Below are positions 28,563 through 39,366 of a stretch of DNA of 64,000 nucleotides, one piece after another (position 1 is the first letter of the stretch; each line of letters starts with the position of its first letter). Origin of the DNA: Isoetes taiwanensis (lineage: Eukaryota > Streptophyta > Lycopodiopsida > Isoetales > Isoetaceae). The position numbers and the translations under genes are program-made. Under the pieces are notes generated by a model. The model had not been told where the DNA came from. It ran no database searches and worked only from the letters and a program-made list of their open reading frames with translations. The stretch spans positions 13,019,760 through 13,083,759 of the forward strand of contig JAJEKV010000021.1 of NCBI GenBank assembly GCA_021234155.1. Reading direction: 5' to 3'.

Positions 28563-29933
28563 GTGTGTAGTTAGTGATGCTGGCAAACTTGCCATGCACG
28601 TAGTGGAGAAATTAATAGCAGTTGGTGCAGTACCTATAACTATACCTGGTAATTGTGATTTCACACAAGAAGCAATTTTTGTTGATACAGTTCATTTTAC
28701 TTTAACACCTTTTCAATCCCATATCAATGCCAAATCCTATTATACCTTAAGTTCTACTTGTGTTTACAGATTCCAAAGGCTACCAGCTTGATGATGATGG
28801 TCTTGACCATGGAAAGCTCTCTTTCCTGAGGGAAACGAAGTGTCATTAGAGAAGCCTGAGGTACAGGCAGCATTAAGCCTCATCTATCTCTTTCCCCTCC
28901 TTTTTTATACAGTTGTTACTTCTGCAGAGAATATACAAAGAGATACACATGTGCAAAGTACTATGATGATTCAAAACCATGGGGAGAAATGCTATCTAGC
29001 TTTTCCTTATGCCACACAAAATGAAATCAATCATTCTGATGCATTGGCCTTGATTGGTGCTGGTTGCCAAATTATGATAGAAGGTTGGAGTAAAGTACGT
29101 GCTTTAGTTTATGAGCATTGAGTAGTGTGAGGTAGTTTGGTATATTCTAAATTTTTGGCTTTCTTTTTGCATTAGGCTCGGACATGCCTTGCACTGCTGA
29201 AGCTGTTGATATGCTTCGGAAATAAAAAATTATTGTTGCTCCAAGCAAAGCCGCAAATGTTGGAGGGGTAAGAACCATCGAGTTTATTTGCCATGCTTTA
29301 TGTTCTTGAGCCCATAAAAGCGGGAAATATTAAAAGAGGACAAAATATATTTACAAGATATTGTGGATGTGAGAGTGGCGAGGAAAAAAGAGTGGATTTC
29401 TTTCTTTATGTAGCCCACTCAGATTACATGCTTTAACCAGGTTGTTGTCTCTGGGTTGGAGCTAGCAAGCAAGTGCAATCAAATTCATTTTTCTGCTGAG
29501 GCTGTTGACAATAAATTACAGGTAATATCTTTTCTTCTTGGTAAGTTTTGACTTGAGAAAAACCATCTTCTTGAATTTTGCCAATCTTACGTGCTTCACT
29601 CTTCAGGAGTTGATGAGGGATGTCTATCAAAAGTCTATGGCCACTGCAAATGCTTTTGGATATGGCAAGGGGCACTCAGAGTTGTCATCCTGCTTTTATT
29701 TCATTTATTTGATTGGTTAAAATGTCTATGTAGACAAAAACTTATAAACCTAAGTAACTGATGTGTCTAAGAATTTATACGAGCTAGTGCTAGCCAAAGA
29801 TAACTATGTATGGCAATGAATGAAATTTGGCTCATGTACTAATGAAACTTTTGGCAGGGCACTGGTTCATGTAGCAAATATAGCAGGCTTTATTCGTGTA
29901 GCACAAGCAATGCTGGATCAGGGACGTGCGTGA
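28563..29933 (+). pseudogene. Duplicated GDH-like 3' half (exons 9-15), inactivated
   Basis: Matches exons 9 to 15 of the gene at 17880-24461 with introns retained, so it is a DNA duplication rather than a retrocopy. It has no promoter and no exons 1-8. Lesions include: the first Gly of the Rossmann GAGKLA motif becomes Asp (VSDAGK); the codon after TGTCAT in exon 10 is TAG instead of CAG; exon 11 has a 2-bp deletion in GGAGAAATGCTATC (copy A GGAGAAAAGTGCTATC); exon 12 has TAA in CGGAAATAAAAA where copy A has a TCC codon; and the end of exon 14 has lost its GTACTT donor. It should not make a functional protein. Confidence 0.93.
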
Positions 29934-32629
29934 TTTAAGTCTTGACTTGTGGCCTTGCTTGTCTATACCTTGAATTTGAGCAACAATTGGCGTGCTCTGC
30001 AAGACAACATGTGCAATTTGAGACTCTTGAATGAAGATGACTTCAAAGTGAAGGCTGCATTGTCTGGGGGTAATTGAACGCAAATTGACTCCAATTTGAG
30101 AGTATTACAGATTGACCAGATCCAGGAATTAATGCAGTCTGGGTATACCATGGAGCAAGAAACGTTGTATTATAGCAAACTCATTCCTATTGTACCCTGG
30201 CCACTGTTAGATTGGTTAAAAAGCAGGTGATCCGGGAAATGTTATTTTCTGTAAACTAACTCATAATGACGCAAATTTTCAAAATGCATAGGAGGAAAAT
30301 ACAATAGAATATCCTCGAGTTTTAGCTTTGATATTGTTTTTGGATTGCTTGAAAGGCAAACCCTATGAACGAAGGGGGGTTTTCGCATAAATTGTAGAAT
30401 ATGGTTGAGATGAGTTATTGACATAAATAGTAACTAAACTAACATAATTGTGAAGACAACTAGTTGTTCCACACACCACATAAATAGCAACTAAGTTAAT
30501 TGATAATTAATTGATAAGTTAATTGACATAAATTAAGTATAAAGTGTATAAATATGACTTAGGATAATTTAACTACTGCATAGCACTGCGATATAACTAG
30601 CATAAAGGAAATCAATAATATAAGCTAATGGCCGAGTTCCATGAGTTGGCAACTAAAACAATGGCAATCATACAAAGGAGTATGCCTAAAATCAACTTCA
30701 AGAAAAAACCTTACAAATTGTCCTCCTTGGTTGAATAAAGGACTGGAATGGCTTGGTCAATGATCTGAAAGGCATACAAGACATGGACGCAATAACTTAG
30801 TCATTTCTTGCTTCCTAGCCCATAAAATCTTAGTGGTCCAAAACGACAATTTTAAAGAGCATAGAGGTTCAAAGATTGTCACATGTCCCACTGAGCCTGC
30901 ATACAATCCTCATAAAGCTTGTCCAAATAAAAAAAATACTATAGTATGATGTACATACAGTATGGAAGTATATGAAAATGGTTAAAATGAAAAAACTATT
31001 TTGAATATGCTAGTTAGAATCTTCAGCTAGATCTTGTAGTATATCTATTAAACCCATTGAGCTCGAGCTCGGACATGGACACATGATAACACTGCAATGC
31101 TAGATGCTTCTGCGGCATCAACTCCACATACTAATACTTCACGTCACTCTTTACTTTATAGAAGTCACCTTTCATCATTGTTGCCCACTTGAAGGTTTTC
31201 TAATCGTGTCCACTGAGATACCCATCCTTGTTGAGAAACACATGGAAATCTACAAAAGAAAAAGAAATTTTCTTTAAGTAAGCATTTTGAATATTGAAAG
31301 CTAAACTAAAGATAACTTTGGAGTTATGAAGATATCTTCTTGCATGGAGAGTTTAGATAAGAAATGATATCTCAACTTTGCAATTCATAAGTCACATGCC
31401 AAAATATATATAAGATCACATGTTTTAGGAGATCTTTGCTAATAGGATTCAAGATCCATCTCTGCAACACAATCTAGTGTCCTCCCTTATCAATGTTGAT
31501 GCTATGCAAAGATGTATTGGACTCGGTTACAAAGTCATAGATTAGTGTATCTTAAGGCTGATTTGCTAAAGCATATGATTGTTGATTGATGCTTTATGCA
31601 GAGGTGCCTTTTTTGTTTTGTATTGGTGTTATTCTTTGGCACTTTTGTTGTTCACAATTATAGCATGCACATTTTCTATCTAGCTACCTGGTATGGAATC
31701 AGTATACAGATGGCACCTTTCTGTTCTTAGTAGCGGAGGCCTAGAGTCTTTACAATAACTTAAAGCTATTGTTGCATGCATTCTACTTAGCATCGAGAGT
31801 CCTTTGTAAGTTGGCAAAGGTGCATTACTTTGTGTATTTTAGACAATCTTATCCCTCCTTGTGTTTTGGACAACCCTTGGAAGGTATTTCTGCATTGGCA
31901 AGGTCACGAGGCTGCTCTGTATTTTTGTTAAGATTCATATCTTTGCCTCAAATGTTTGGATGATATTATTGAAGGGATATAGAAGCACATATTTTGAAGG
32001 AATATATAGCTACACTATCCATGCTCGGGAGAAGCATTATGACTAAGCATGTGCTTGTAATATTCATGTTTATATAACATTTTTCTCTATTGGCCCTTCG
32101 ATATAAGATGAATGAGATTCTTCATACAATCGGGAACTTCATCTGGGTTGGCAATGAAGAACGAGATGTAATCAAGTTTGTTATGATAAGGTGTGTTAAG
32201 CCTAAGGTAGCTGGATGGCCGTGGAATGTTGAAGTTTTCACCTTCAAAGTAAGGTGATGATCTCAAGGTTTATTTAGAGGCTTCTTGTTGATAAGGACGA
32301 TTCTCTTGGTTTAAGGCTGTTGACATAATCAATGCCTTGTTTTCTATTTATAAGGGTAATTTTAAGCCTCTTTTTCTATCTGGTTTGTTATATCATTTGC
32401 ATCCATATCCTAGTTCTTCTCCCTTGCTAACATGGTTGCTTGCTTCTTGGACACTTTCAGATCCTCTCTTTTCATATCAATCTTGAAGCATGTACTCAGT
32501 TATCTATACCATGCCGATGATTTTTTTTGCAAGATACTCCAGATAATATGCCTGTATATTTTGTGGTACATTCAAAGACACAATGATGAATAGTAGCTTA
32601 TAGCTCGGTACTGACCACATCTTGTCATG
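29934..32629. other. Flank and LINE debris in duplication copy B
   Basis: Repeat of the 3' flank of the GDH-like gene followed by degenerate LINE sequence (FIWVG-like stretch near 32130). No intact gene. Confidence 0.5.
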
Positions 32630-32729
32630 GAAAGCGTTGAGAACAAAGGTCTTGTTGGATTGATGAGATAGAACAATTTGGCTCATATTGCTAAGTTGTT
32701 ACCACACGAGTCTCTTCCATAGATTGAAG

Positions 32730-33339
32730 CAGTGTTGGAGCCGACCCAGGTCGGTCCTCTGCTCCGACCCGTTTCCGACCTGTTCCGACCTGTCTAAACC
32801 GACCCAGGTCGATTGGGTCAAAAAGACCCAAAAAATTTTTCCCTCCTTTTCTTTGTGTCCTGCCTCCCCTGTTTCTAAAAACCAAAAAACAGAGACTTTT
32901 TGGCCGACGAAGCGCTCCCAAAACCCCGCTGTAAGCTTTTACCTCTCTGTTTTCTCACTAATGCTTCAAGATCTGAGCATCTTTGCATCTGTAGATGGAT
33001 TTCGGCTGATTTGGAGAGGGATTTCGGCTGATTTGGAGAGGGATTTCGGCTTCTCAGGTAAACTTTTGAAACATTCCCTCTGATTTCATGATAGAACAGG
33101 CCTGAATCTCTGAATCTCTGCCTGAATCTCTTCTTTCATGCCTGAATCCAAAGCTTTTTTTTATAAGAGTACATGAAGACCAGCTGTTGTTTTAAATGTA
33201 TCTTATGTTTATATAAGGAAAAATCAAATTTGTGATTTTGGCAAAAGGTCGGAAAGGTCGGCAAAAATACCCGACCTGGGTCGGGGTATATCGACCTAGG
33301 TCGGAAGGTCGGAGAGGTCGGAAGGTCGCTCCAACTATG
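32730..33339. mobile_element. hAT-type MITE (8-bp TSD)
   Basis: A 610-bp element flanked by a perfect 8-bp duplication GATTGAAG (32722-32729 and 33340-33347). Termini are CAGTGTTGGAGCCGACC at left and GGTCGCTCCAACTATG at right; CA...TG ends and an 8-bp TSD are hAT hallmarks. The ends hold many GGTCGG/CCGACC units (for example GGTCGGAAGGTCGGAGAGG), a subterminal-repeat pattern typical of hAT transposase binding regions. No transposase is encoded. It sits inside the LINE remnant, splitting it. Confidence 0.92.
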
Positions 33340-33347
33340 GATTGAAG

Positions 33348-34040
33348 AATATGTGTGAGTGTGCCAACATGGTGTTACAGTAGAGCGCCTCTTCTCTTCT
33401 ATGTATAAGTTGCTTCTTGACTATGAAACCTTATTTCCTTCTGATAAGTGGCATCTTCAAGACCCTCAACCACAATAGAAAAGTGTTTGAAATGGGCGTG
33501 GGATAAGTTGGTCCATTCCAAGGTGGCAACTATGTGGTGGCAAATAATTCGTGGATGTCTCAATCGGTTTTAATCATCAAATTTCAAACTCAGCCCTTTA
33601 TATATGCAAAGGGCTAAGACTATCGAGCACCAGTTCTTCTTGTGTGATAGAATTTGGGAAACATAGTCTTGGTTGTTAAATTTTCTTGGTGCTTCTCAAA
33701 AGTGCTTGCAAACTCTACTCGTTATTTACCCTGATGCATGGCCGAAACTGCATACACGAGCTTTCATCTTGCATTTGGTTGGCTTTTGTGGTTAATCTGG
33801 AAAAGGATGAGATTGCACGTTAAAGGCAGGTATATTGTAGGTGAGCTTGTTCATCAGTGGACATATGATAAATTTGTTATGGCTTATGATTGTTTTTCTC
33901 TTGATCAAGAGAAGATTATATTGATTTGGAAAGTCTATTAGTTATGGTCAGCTAGATCAATTTGTCCACTAGGGTTGTAGTCATGTCTCTGCATTGTACT
34001 TTGTTGATACTTTTTGGTTTGATAAATAAAGTTTGTCGTC
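33348..34040 (+). mobile_element. Degenerate L1-type LINE 3' end (zf-RVT-like)
   Basis: Plus-strand peptides WDKLVHSKVATMWWQIIRGC then KTIEHQFFLCDRIWETWSWL resemble the zf-RVT region found after the reverse transcriptase in plant L1 elements (the E-H-x-F-F-x-C pattern). These are followed by a frame running from MAETAYTSFHLAFGWLLWLI to about 33941. Several stops and frame changes make it a fossil. It continues the LINE sequence that precedes the hAT insertion, and differs from the minus-strand LINE family at 39-61 kb. Confidence 0.5.
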
Positions 34041-34785
34041 CTTCCAAAACAAAAAATGATAACAATAAAATATGTTTAAGGATATGTCTGTTAGAGGGCC
34101 AGAAAGACTACATATTAGAGATAAACATCGTGTATGTTGATTTTAATCATTTGACGAATTGTACAAAGTTCATGTTTGTTGATAATTAACTTATTTCAAG
34201 CTCAAGAAGAAGAAGAAAGTGTGTCATTCGTATCCTTCTTTGCACATCCTGGATTACTAAGCATACTTAGAACCCTTGCGAAACGCGTTGATCTTCGTAA
34301 GGAATGAGCTACTAATCTCTTATGATGTATAGGCTATTGATAGAAGATCGCATATCAATGGTGCAAAATAAGGCAGTCAAGTAATTTGAGCAGCATGATT
34401 GTTAAAATGGCATTTTAGAAGAGAGATTAGAGTGAAGAACTTCGACATTGCAAGTCAAAAATAAGTTTACTTATGCTCTATTTATGGAATAGTCTAGCTA
34501 GCATATTCCAACACACCCACCTAGCGAAGGTTTGGTCTTTTTCGGAGCAACCCAGAAATAAAGATGAGACCAGAAACGTTGAGGTGCAGCTGTCTCCGGC
34601 GACCAGCCAGGTACGTCCTCCTCTGCTTATGCCCGTTTTTGCCAATCCTGTTTCTGCAGGAATTGGCCGTTGTGGGCAGTTTGGTGTGTTTGATCAGCTC
34701 AATATTTGGTCAGATCTACGCAAACAGAGCTCCCAACATGTACCCTAACCAGTCAAAGTTCCCACGTTTCTAAAAAATCTGGATC
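34041..34785. other. Upstream region of the PHT4;6-like gene
   Basis: No gene; presumed promoter and 5' UTR. Short frames at 34473-34773 do not join the transporter frame without a stop. Confidence 0.45.
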
Positions 34786-36156
34786 ATGCCGAAATTCTCT
34801 ACCGGAAGATTGCACCGAATCCCTCAGCGCCATCTCATAGTCTTGCTTACATTCGTTTGTACCAATGTTTGCTACATTGAAAGAGTAGGGTTTTCAGTTG
34901 CCTACACTGCTGCAGCTAACTCTGCTGGAGTTGCTCAAAACATAAAAGGTCAAGTGTTGTCTGCATTCTATTTTGGTTATGCACTTTCTCAGGTGCCTGG
35001 TGGATGGGTTGCACAGCGTGTTGGGGGAAGAAGAACCCTGTTATTCTCTTTTATCTTGTGGTCTTTTATTTCTGCTCTCACTCCAGTTAGAGCTGATGCA
35101 GTTGTGCAACTGATCGCTGCCAGAGTGCTTGTTGGTATAGCACAAGGTTTCATTTTTCCTTCAATTCATACTGTTCTTGCCCAATGGGTGCCGCCACACG
35201 AGCGCTCTCGATCTGTATCACTGACCACATCAGGAATGTATTTTGGAGCTGCATTTGGGATGCTTTTTTTGCCAACTTTGGTGCAGTTGAAAGGGCCTCG
35301 CGCTGTATTCTTCGCAGAAGCTGCAATGGGAGCTGTTTGGGCACTGTTATGGTTCATTTATGCTACTGATCCTCCTCTGTCTGAACTTCCCAAAGCTTCT
35401 GCTGCAGGTTTTGGTGCCTTTAAAGGTAAACCTAAAGTTGTTGAAGAGAATGGCTTTGGAATTCTTATGGATAATCAGAAAAGAAGTGCTAATGACCTCA
35501 CAGAGAAAACTAAAAGAAGGAATATACCATGGGGAAAGATCATGCTAAGTCTGCCAGTCTGGGCCATTGTGGTGAATAATTTTACCTTTCATTATGCGCT
35601 TTATGTACTCATGAATTGGTTGCCGACTTATTTTGACCAAGGATTGCATGTTTCTCTCCAAAACATGGGTTTTTCAAAAATGGTTCCCTACTTGGTTATG
35701 TTTATCTTCTCAAACATAGGTGGGGTTTCAGCAGATTATTTCATCACTAGGAAACTATTTTCTGTTACACACACCAGAAAAGTCTTAAACAGCATTGGAT
35801 TTGTGGTGGCCAGCATGGCTCTTATAACGATGCCTAGGTTGAGATCTGTACACGGAGCTGTAATTTGCTCATCAGTGTCGCTTGGCTTCTGTGCACTAGC
35901 AAGAGCAGGATTTGCAGTGAACCATATGGACATTGCTCCCAAGTATGCAGGCATTGTCATGGGTGTGTCTAACACAGCAGGAACACTTGCAGGTGTTGTA
36001 GGGGTGCCACTAACAGGATGGATCTTGGAGCTTTCGGCCTCGGATCTCTCAGACCCTAGTAGCTGGATTATGGTATTTGCTATACCATCTATTCTTTGTG
36101 TCACAAGCACAATAATTTTTTGCATTTATGCAACAGGAGAAAGAATCTTTGAATGA
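34786..36156 (+). CDS. PHT4;6: Probable anion/phosphate transporter, PHT4;6 (ANTR5) type, MFS superfamily
   Basis: A single 456-codon exon with about twelve hydrophobic segments, the layout of the major facilitator superfamily (SLC17/anion:cation symporter branch). Diagnostic stretches are CYIERVGFSVAY (29-40), FGYALSQVPGGWVAQRVGGR (63-82), FPSIHTVLAQWVPPHERSRS, LPVWAIVVNNFTFHYALYVL and NHMDIAPKYAGIVMGVSNTA (379-398), followed by the end TGERIFE. They match Arabidopsis PHT4;6 (from memory of that protein), a Golgi phosphate exporter, and length and lack of introns agree. There is no long N-terminal extension, so a plastid transit peptide is unlikely, and Golgi location is inferred from the orthologue. 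A hydrophilic, Lys-rich loop (about 205-250) separates the two halves. The frame is undamaged and the nearest genes are unrelated. Confidence 0.93.
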   Translation: MPKFSTGRLHRIPQRHLIVLLTFVCTNVCYIERVGFSVAYTAAANSAGVAQNIKGQVLSAFYFGYALSQVPGGWVAQRVGGRRTLLFSFILWSFISALTPVRADAVVQLIAARVLVGIAQGFIFPSIHTVLAQWVPPHERSRSVSLTTSGMYFGAAFGMLFLPTLVQLKGPRAVFFAEAAMGAVWALLWFIYATDPPLSELPKASAAGFGAFKGKPKVVEENGFGILMDNQKRSANDLTEKTKRRNIPWGKIMLSLPVWAIVVNNFTFHYALYVLMNWLPTYFDQGLHVSLQNMGFSKMVPYLVMFIFSNIGGVSADYFITRKLFSVTHTRKVLNSIGFVVASMALITMPRLRSVHGAVICSSVSLGFCALARAGFAVNHMDIAPKYAGIVMGVSNTAGTLAGVVGVPLTGWILELSASDLSDPSSWIMVFAIPSILCVTSTIIFCIYATGERIFE

Positions 36157-37816
36157 GAACCTCTGAATTCACATTTATATTTTGCTGCTACGAAACAGCT
36201 AGCACAATTTTTTCTTATAACAGCATCTCTTCTTTGTTATTATCCATCGATTAACATTTAACACGTTTATGTTTTCAAAAGACTATTTTTGTATCTTTCT
36301 GAGGTTGCCTGAACTGGAAAAACTAGGGGGAAGTTATTTTTCGCTCGTTAAGTTAGTGTTATCTATCATGATGAAGCTCAATTTTTGATGATGTATCTGG
36401 TTTTCCATTGGGAAACTTGCCATGTACGCCGAGGAAGACGACCATAACTTAACAGATACTAAATGATCTTAATTTTTGACAATTTTACGCACATTTATTA
36501 GTTAATTATACATTTAATACTTGCTTGTCTCGTTTAAATGACACCATCGTGTAATGCCTGCCTTCTAAACCTTTCCCAAACTAGTGTTAACTGAGACTTT
36601 CGTGTAATGCCTTCTCGTTTAAACCTTTTTAGGTTTACCAAAATATTTGTCACTTAAGTAGCAGGTTACTCAAAGTAGTTGTCACTTAAATAGCACATCC
36701 TCGTCGCATTTTCTAATTAGTAAACTAAAATAACACAAATACTTGTCACATTTTCTAAAAACTAAAATAACACAAATACTTGTCACATTATAACACAAAT
36801 GGCAAACTCATAAAAATCAATTGTGGTACATGTTCTCCACCTAAAAAGGTACACATGGAACATCCAAGCCCCATAATAAGGTTGTTCTAAATTAAGGTTC
36901 AGGCGAAATCCCTAAGGTTTAAAGTATATTTGCCAAAGTTGTTCCGGGCAACCTGAAAAGGTGGATAGGGAATAGCCAACCATTGACAACCTATAAGGTT
37001 GTTCCAAGTTAACCTAAAAAGTTGCACATGGAATACCCAATCCTGACAACCTATAAGGTTGTTTCAAGGGTTGAGGCAAAATCCCTAAGGTTTAAAGTGT
37101 ATTTGTCAAAGTAGTTTCTAATTTGGTTTTTTTTAAAGGTTTAATGTGTATTTGCCAAAAAAAAAAAAAAAAAAGGATTTGGGTTTTCGAAGGTCGTAAA
37201 TGTCACTTAGATGGCATTTTGCCTTGGCTTCCAATGTGATCTTGACAGCTGGACACTTTCAATTCAGAATGTGACCTACTTACTTGCATTCCAACTTTTA
37301 CTTGCATTCCACACATCTAATCTACATTGCGAATCTACCTCGCATTCTGAAACTGGATTTTGGATTTTTATTCATAAATCAAGATCAAGAACAGTAAAAA
37401 CATGAATTGAAATCTTTATTCCTTCTCTTGAAGTTACATCATTGTTCCACAAATACAGTAAACACGATTGAAACCTGAAAGCTGTGATTAGAGGTGACAA
37501 GCATAGTCTCTTTGCCTCTAAACTAGAACAAATCTTGAGTTGTATAATGATGTTGGATCAACAATTAGTGTGCTCTGTTTAAAGCTCCAAGAAGCTTACA
37601 TGCAAGCAAAAATGGAGAAGCAGCCACAACAACTTAGGCGTTCTCCAACGATCTTCAAAGTATCTGATGCCTAGAAATAGAAAGGAACTGTTAGTAGTCG
37701 ACATAGCAAATAAATCACGCAAAACAAGCAAGAGAATCAAGCAAAATGACCTACTTGTAAGATTCTGGGCAGTATCCAGATAGTGCAAGGCTTTGAGAAA
37801 ACTACGCTTCAACTGT
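36157..37816. other. Intergenic, with degenerate tandem repeats
   Basis: Downstream flank of the transporter. From about 36840 to 37150 a unit of roughly 90 bp recurs about three times in degenerate form (ACCTATAAGGTTGTTCCAAG, AAAAGGTGGACATGGAATA and AATCCCTAAGGTTTAAAGT are its landmarks). A run of A lies at about 37158-37175. A minus-strand frame at 37579-37866 has no recognisable domain and runs into the inverted-repeat element. Confidence 0.5.
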
Positions 37817-38754
37817 ATCTTCTCTCTAAAAGGCCCGTTCACATGCGATCTTTTTACATCAGCCATGGTAAACGGCGGCGGACATAAATTCCCACTGACT
37901 GAATTCGCTGCGTGTTACCAATGCAGTGTGTGCTAATCCCGAGTTTTCCTTCCTGCTGAACTAATTCTAAATCAGCGTTGAATCAGCCATGGTATTCACA
38001 TTGCAAATGTTTTAGGCTGATTGATTTTGACTACTAGCTCCTATGCCCGGCTGAAAAAAGCTTCAGGAAAACCAGGCATACCATGTGAATAGACTGCTGA
38101 TAAAAAGGATCAGCACTTATTCAATGATATTGATTCCGCCCTGAAAAAATCGTACCATGTGAACCTTACATAACTCCATACAAAGAAGACGATGCACTGT
38201 CTTTACAGAATACTAGGATCTGTCAGAACAGATCAGACTTTTGTAACTAATTCTTCCCCTCTGTGCTCATTTGCCTTCATTTGCTTCTATACCTAGGCTG
38301 CAACTAAGCGGCATCGGTTCTGTCAGAAATCTGGCTCCTCGAGTGTGAGAAAACCACCTATGAATATGATCTCCAGGTTACGAAATAGATATAGGGTTCA
38401 CATGGTGCATTTTTGTATGGCTGAAGCGATCTGGCTGGATCAGCGCTGATCCTTTTTATAGCAGTCTATTCACATGGCATGCCTGGTGCCAGGTCCTTTT
38501 TGCTGAAGCTTTTTCAGCAGGATATAGGAGCTGATAGCCCAAATTCAATCAACCTGAAACATTTTATATGTGAATAGCGTGGCTGATTCAGCGCTGATCT
38601 AAAAATATATCAACATGAAGGAAAAATTAGGGCCAACTCACGCTGCATAGGCAACACGTAGAGGATTCAACGTGAGGAAATTTGTGCAGCGCGGATTCAA
38701 CCGCTTACTATAGCTGATGCAAAGGGGTCTCATGTGAATGGGCCTAGAGAAGAT
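37817..38754. mobile_element. 0.94-kb element with long (~340 bp) terminal inverted repeats
   Basis: The left arm (37817 to about 38165) and right arm (about 38390 to 38754) are inverted, imperfect copies. Matching landmarks are ATCTTCTCT ... GGCCCGTTCACATG against CATGTGAATGGGCC ... AGAGAAGAT at the ends, TAGCTCCTATGCC...GCTGAAAAAAGCTTCAGG in the middle, and CCATGTGAATAGACTGCTGA with AAAAAGGATCAGC near the loop. The spacer is about 225 bp and contains no gene. It is a fold-back or long-TIR transposon. Only a weak flanking duplication (CTTCAACTGT versus CTTCAAAGT) is visible, so the superfamily is not settled. Confidence 0.75.
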
Positions 38755-39002
38755 CCTTCAAAGTCATCAATAGTTGGAGATAAAGAAAAATTATTATTCT
38801 TCTTGTTCTTCTTGTTGTTGTCGTTGTCGTCGTCGTCGTCGTCTAGCTCACTTAACTTGCAGAGTAGAGTCGGATAATTGGTTTTTCCTCATTTCGACGC
38901 CGATTCTTCGAGAATGACGACGATTGCATTAAATAATCACCATTTGCCCTATTTCCACCCCAAGTCTATGGGAGCTAAGTCGCTTTTTACTTATTAACCT
39001 TC
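38755..39002. repeat. (TTG/GTC)n microsatellite and short intergenic stretch
   Basis: Trinucleotide repeat TTGTTGTCG passing into (GTC)n at about 38804-38844, in otherwise featureless DNA before the LINE remnant. Confidence 0.8.
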
Positions 39003-39366
39003 CTTAAAATGCTTGGCCTCTCAGAGTGTAGGATTTATACATATTCTGTAAAACTCCTTTTTTTTTGTTTCTGGGACTCTCCAATTCCTTCTAATGAGAT
39101 GGTCATGCACCCGTTCCCTAATATTTGTGCAATTCTCTTGTAGGTGAAGAAAAAGCCCCATTTCATCATCCACTCTATAATATCTGCATACCAACCTTTA
39201 TTTCTTGTCTCTTCTAAAGCTAGTCTTGGTAAGCACTCCTCTACCATATCAAATTGTACCTTATCAAAGGTATGTAAGCGTCCTGCATAGAGCCTCGGCT
39301 TTTAATGGCATCATATCACATTCTACAAGTAACATATCATATGGGGTTTGAGCCGTAGTTCCCAAT

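Larger units (their letters stand above)
28548..32629 (+). repeat. Segmental tandem duplication, copy B
   Basis: A 4.1-kb second copy of 23083-28547, joined directly to its end. Gene exons 9-15 and the downstream flank are present in the same order. It lacks the TRIM and the hairpin segment. Its right boundary is the end of similarity after CATCTTGTCATG (32629); beyond this point the sequence continues as the original LINE, while copy A is interrupted. Copy A is therefore the truncated side of the junction for the LINE, and copy B is the truncated side for the gene. Confidence 0.9.

Noticed and set aside
32688-33083. 131-codon plus-strand frame
   Set aside because: It spans the left end of the hAT MITE and has no recognisable domain.
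35736-36125. Antisense frames within the transporter gene
   Set aside because: Shadows of the strongly supported PHT4;6 frame.
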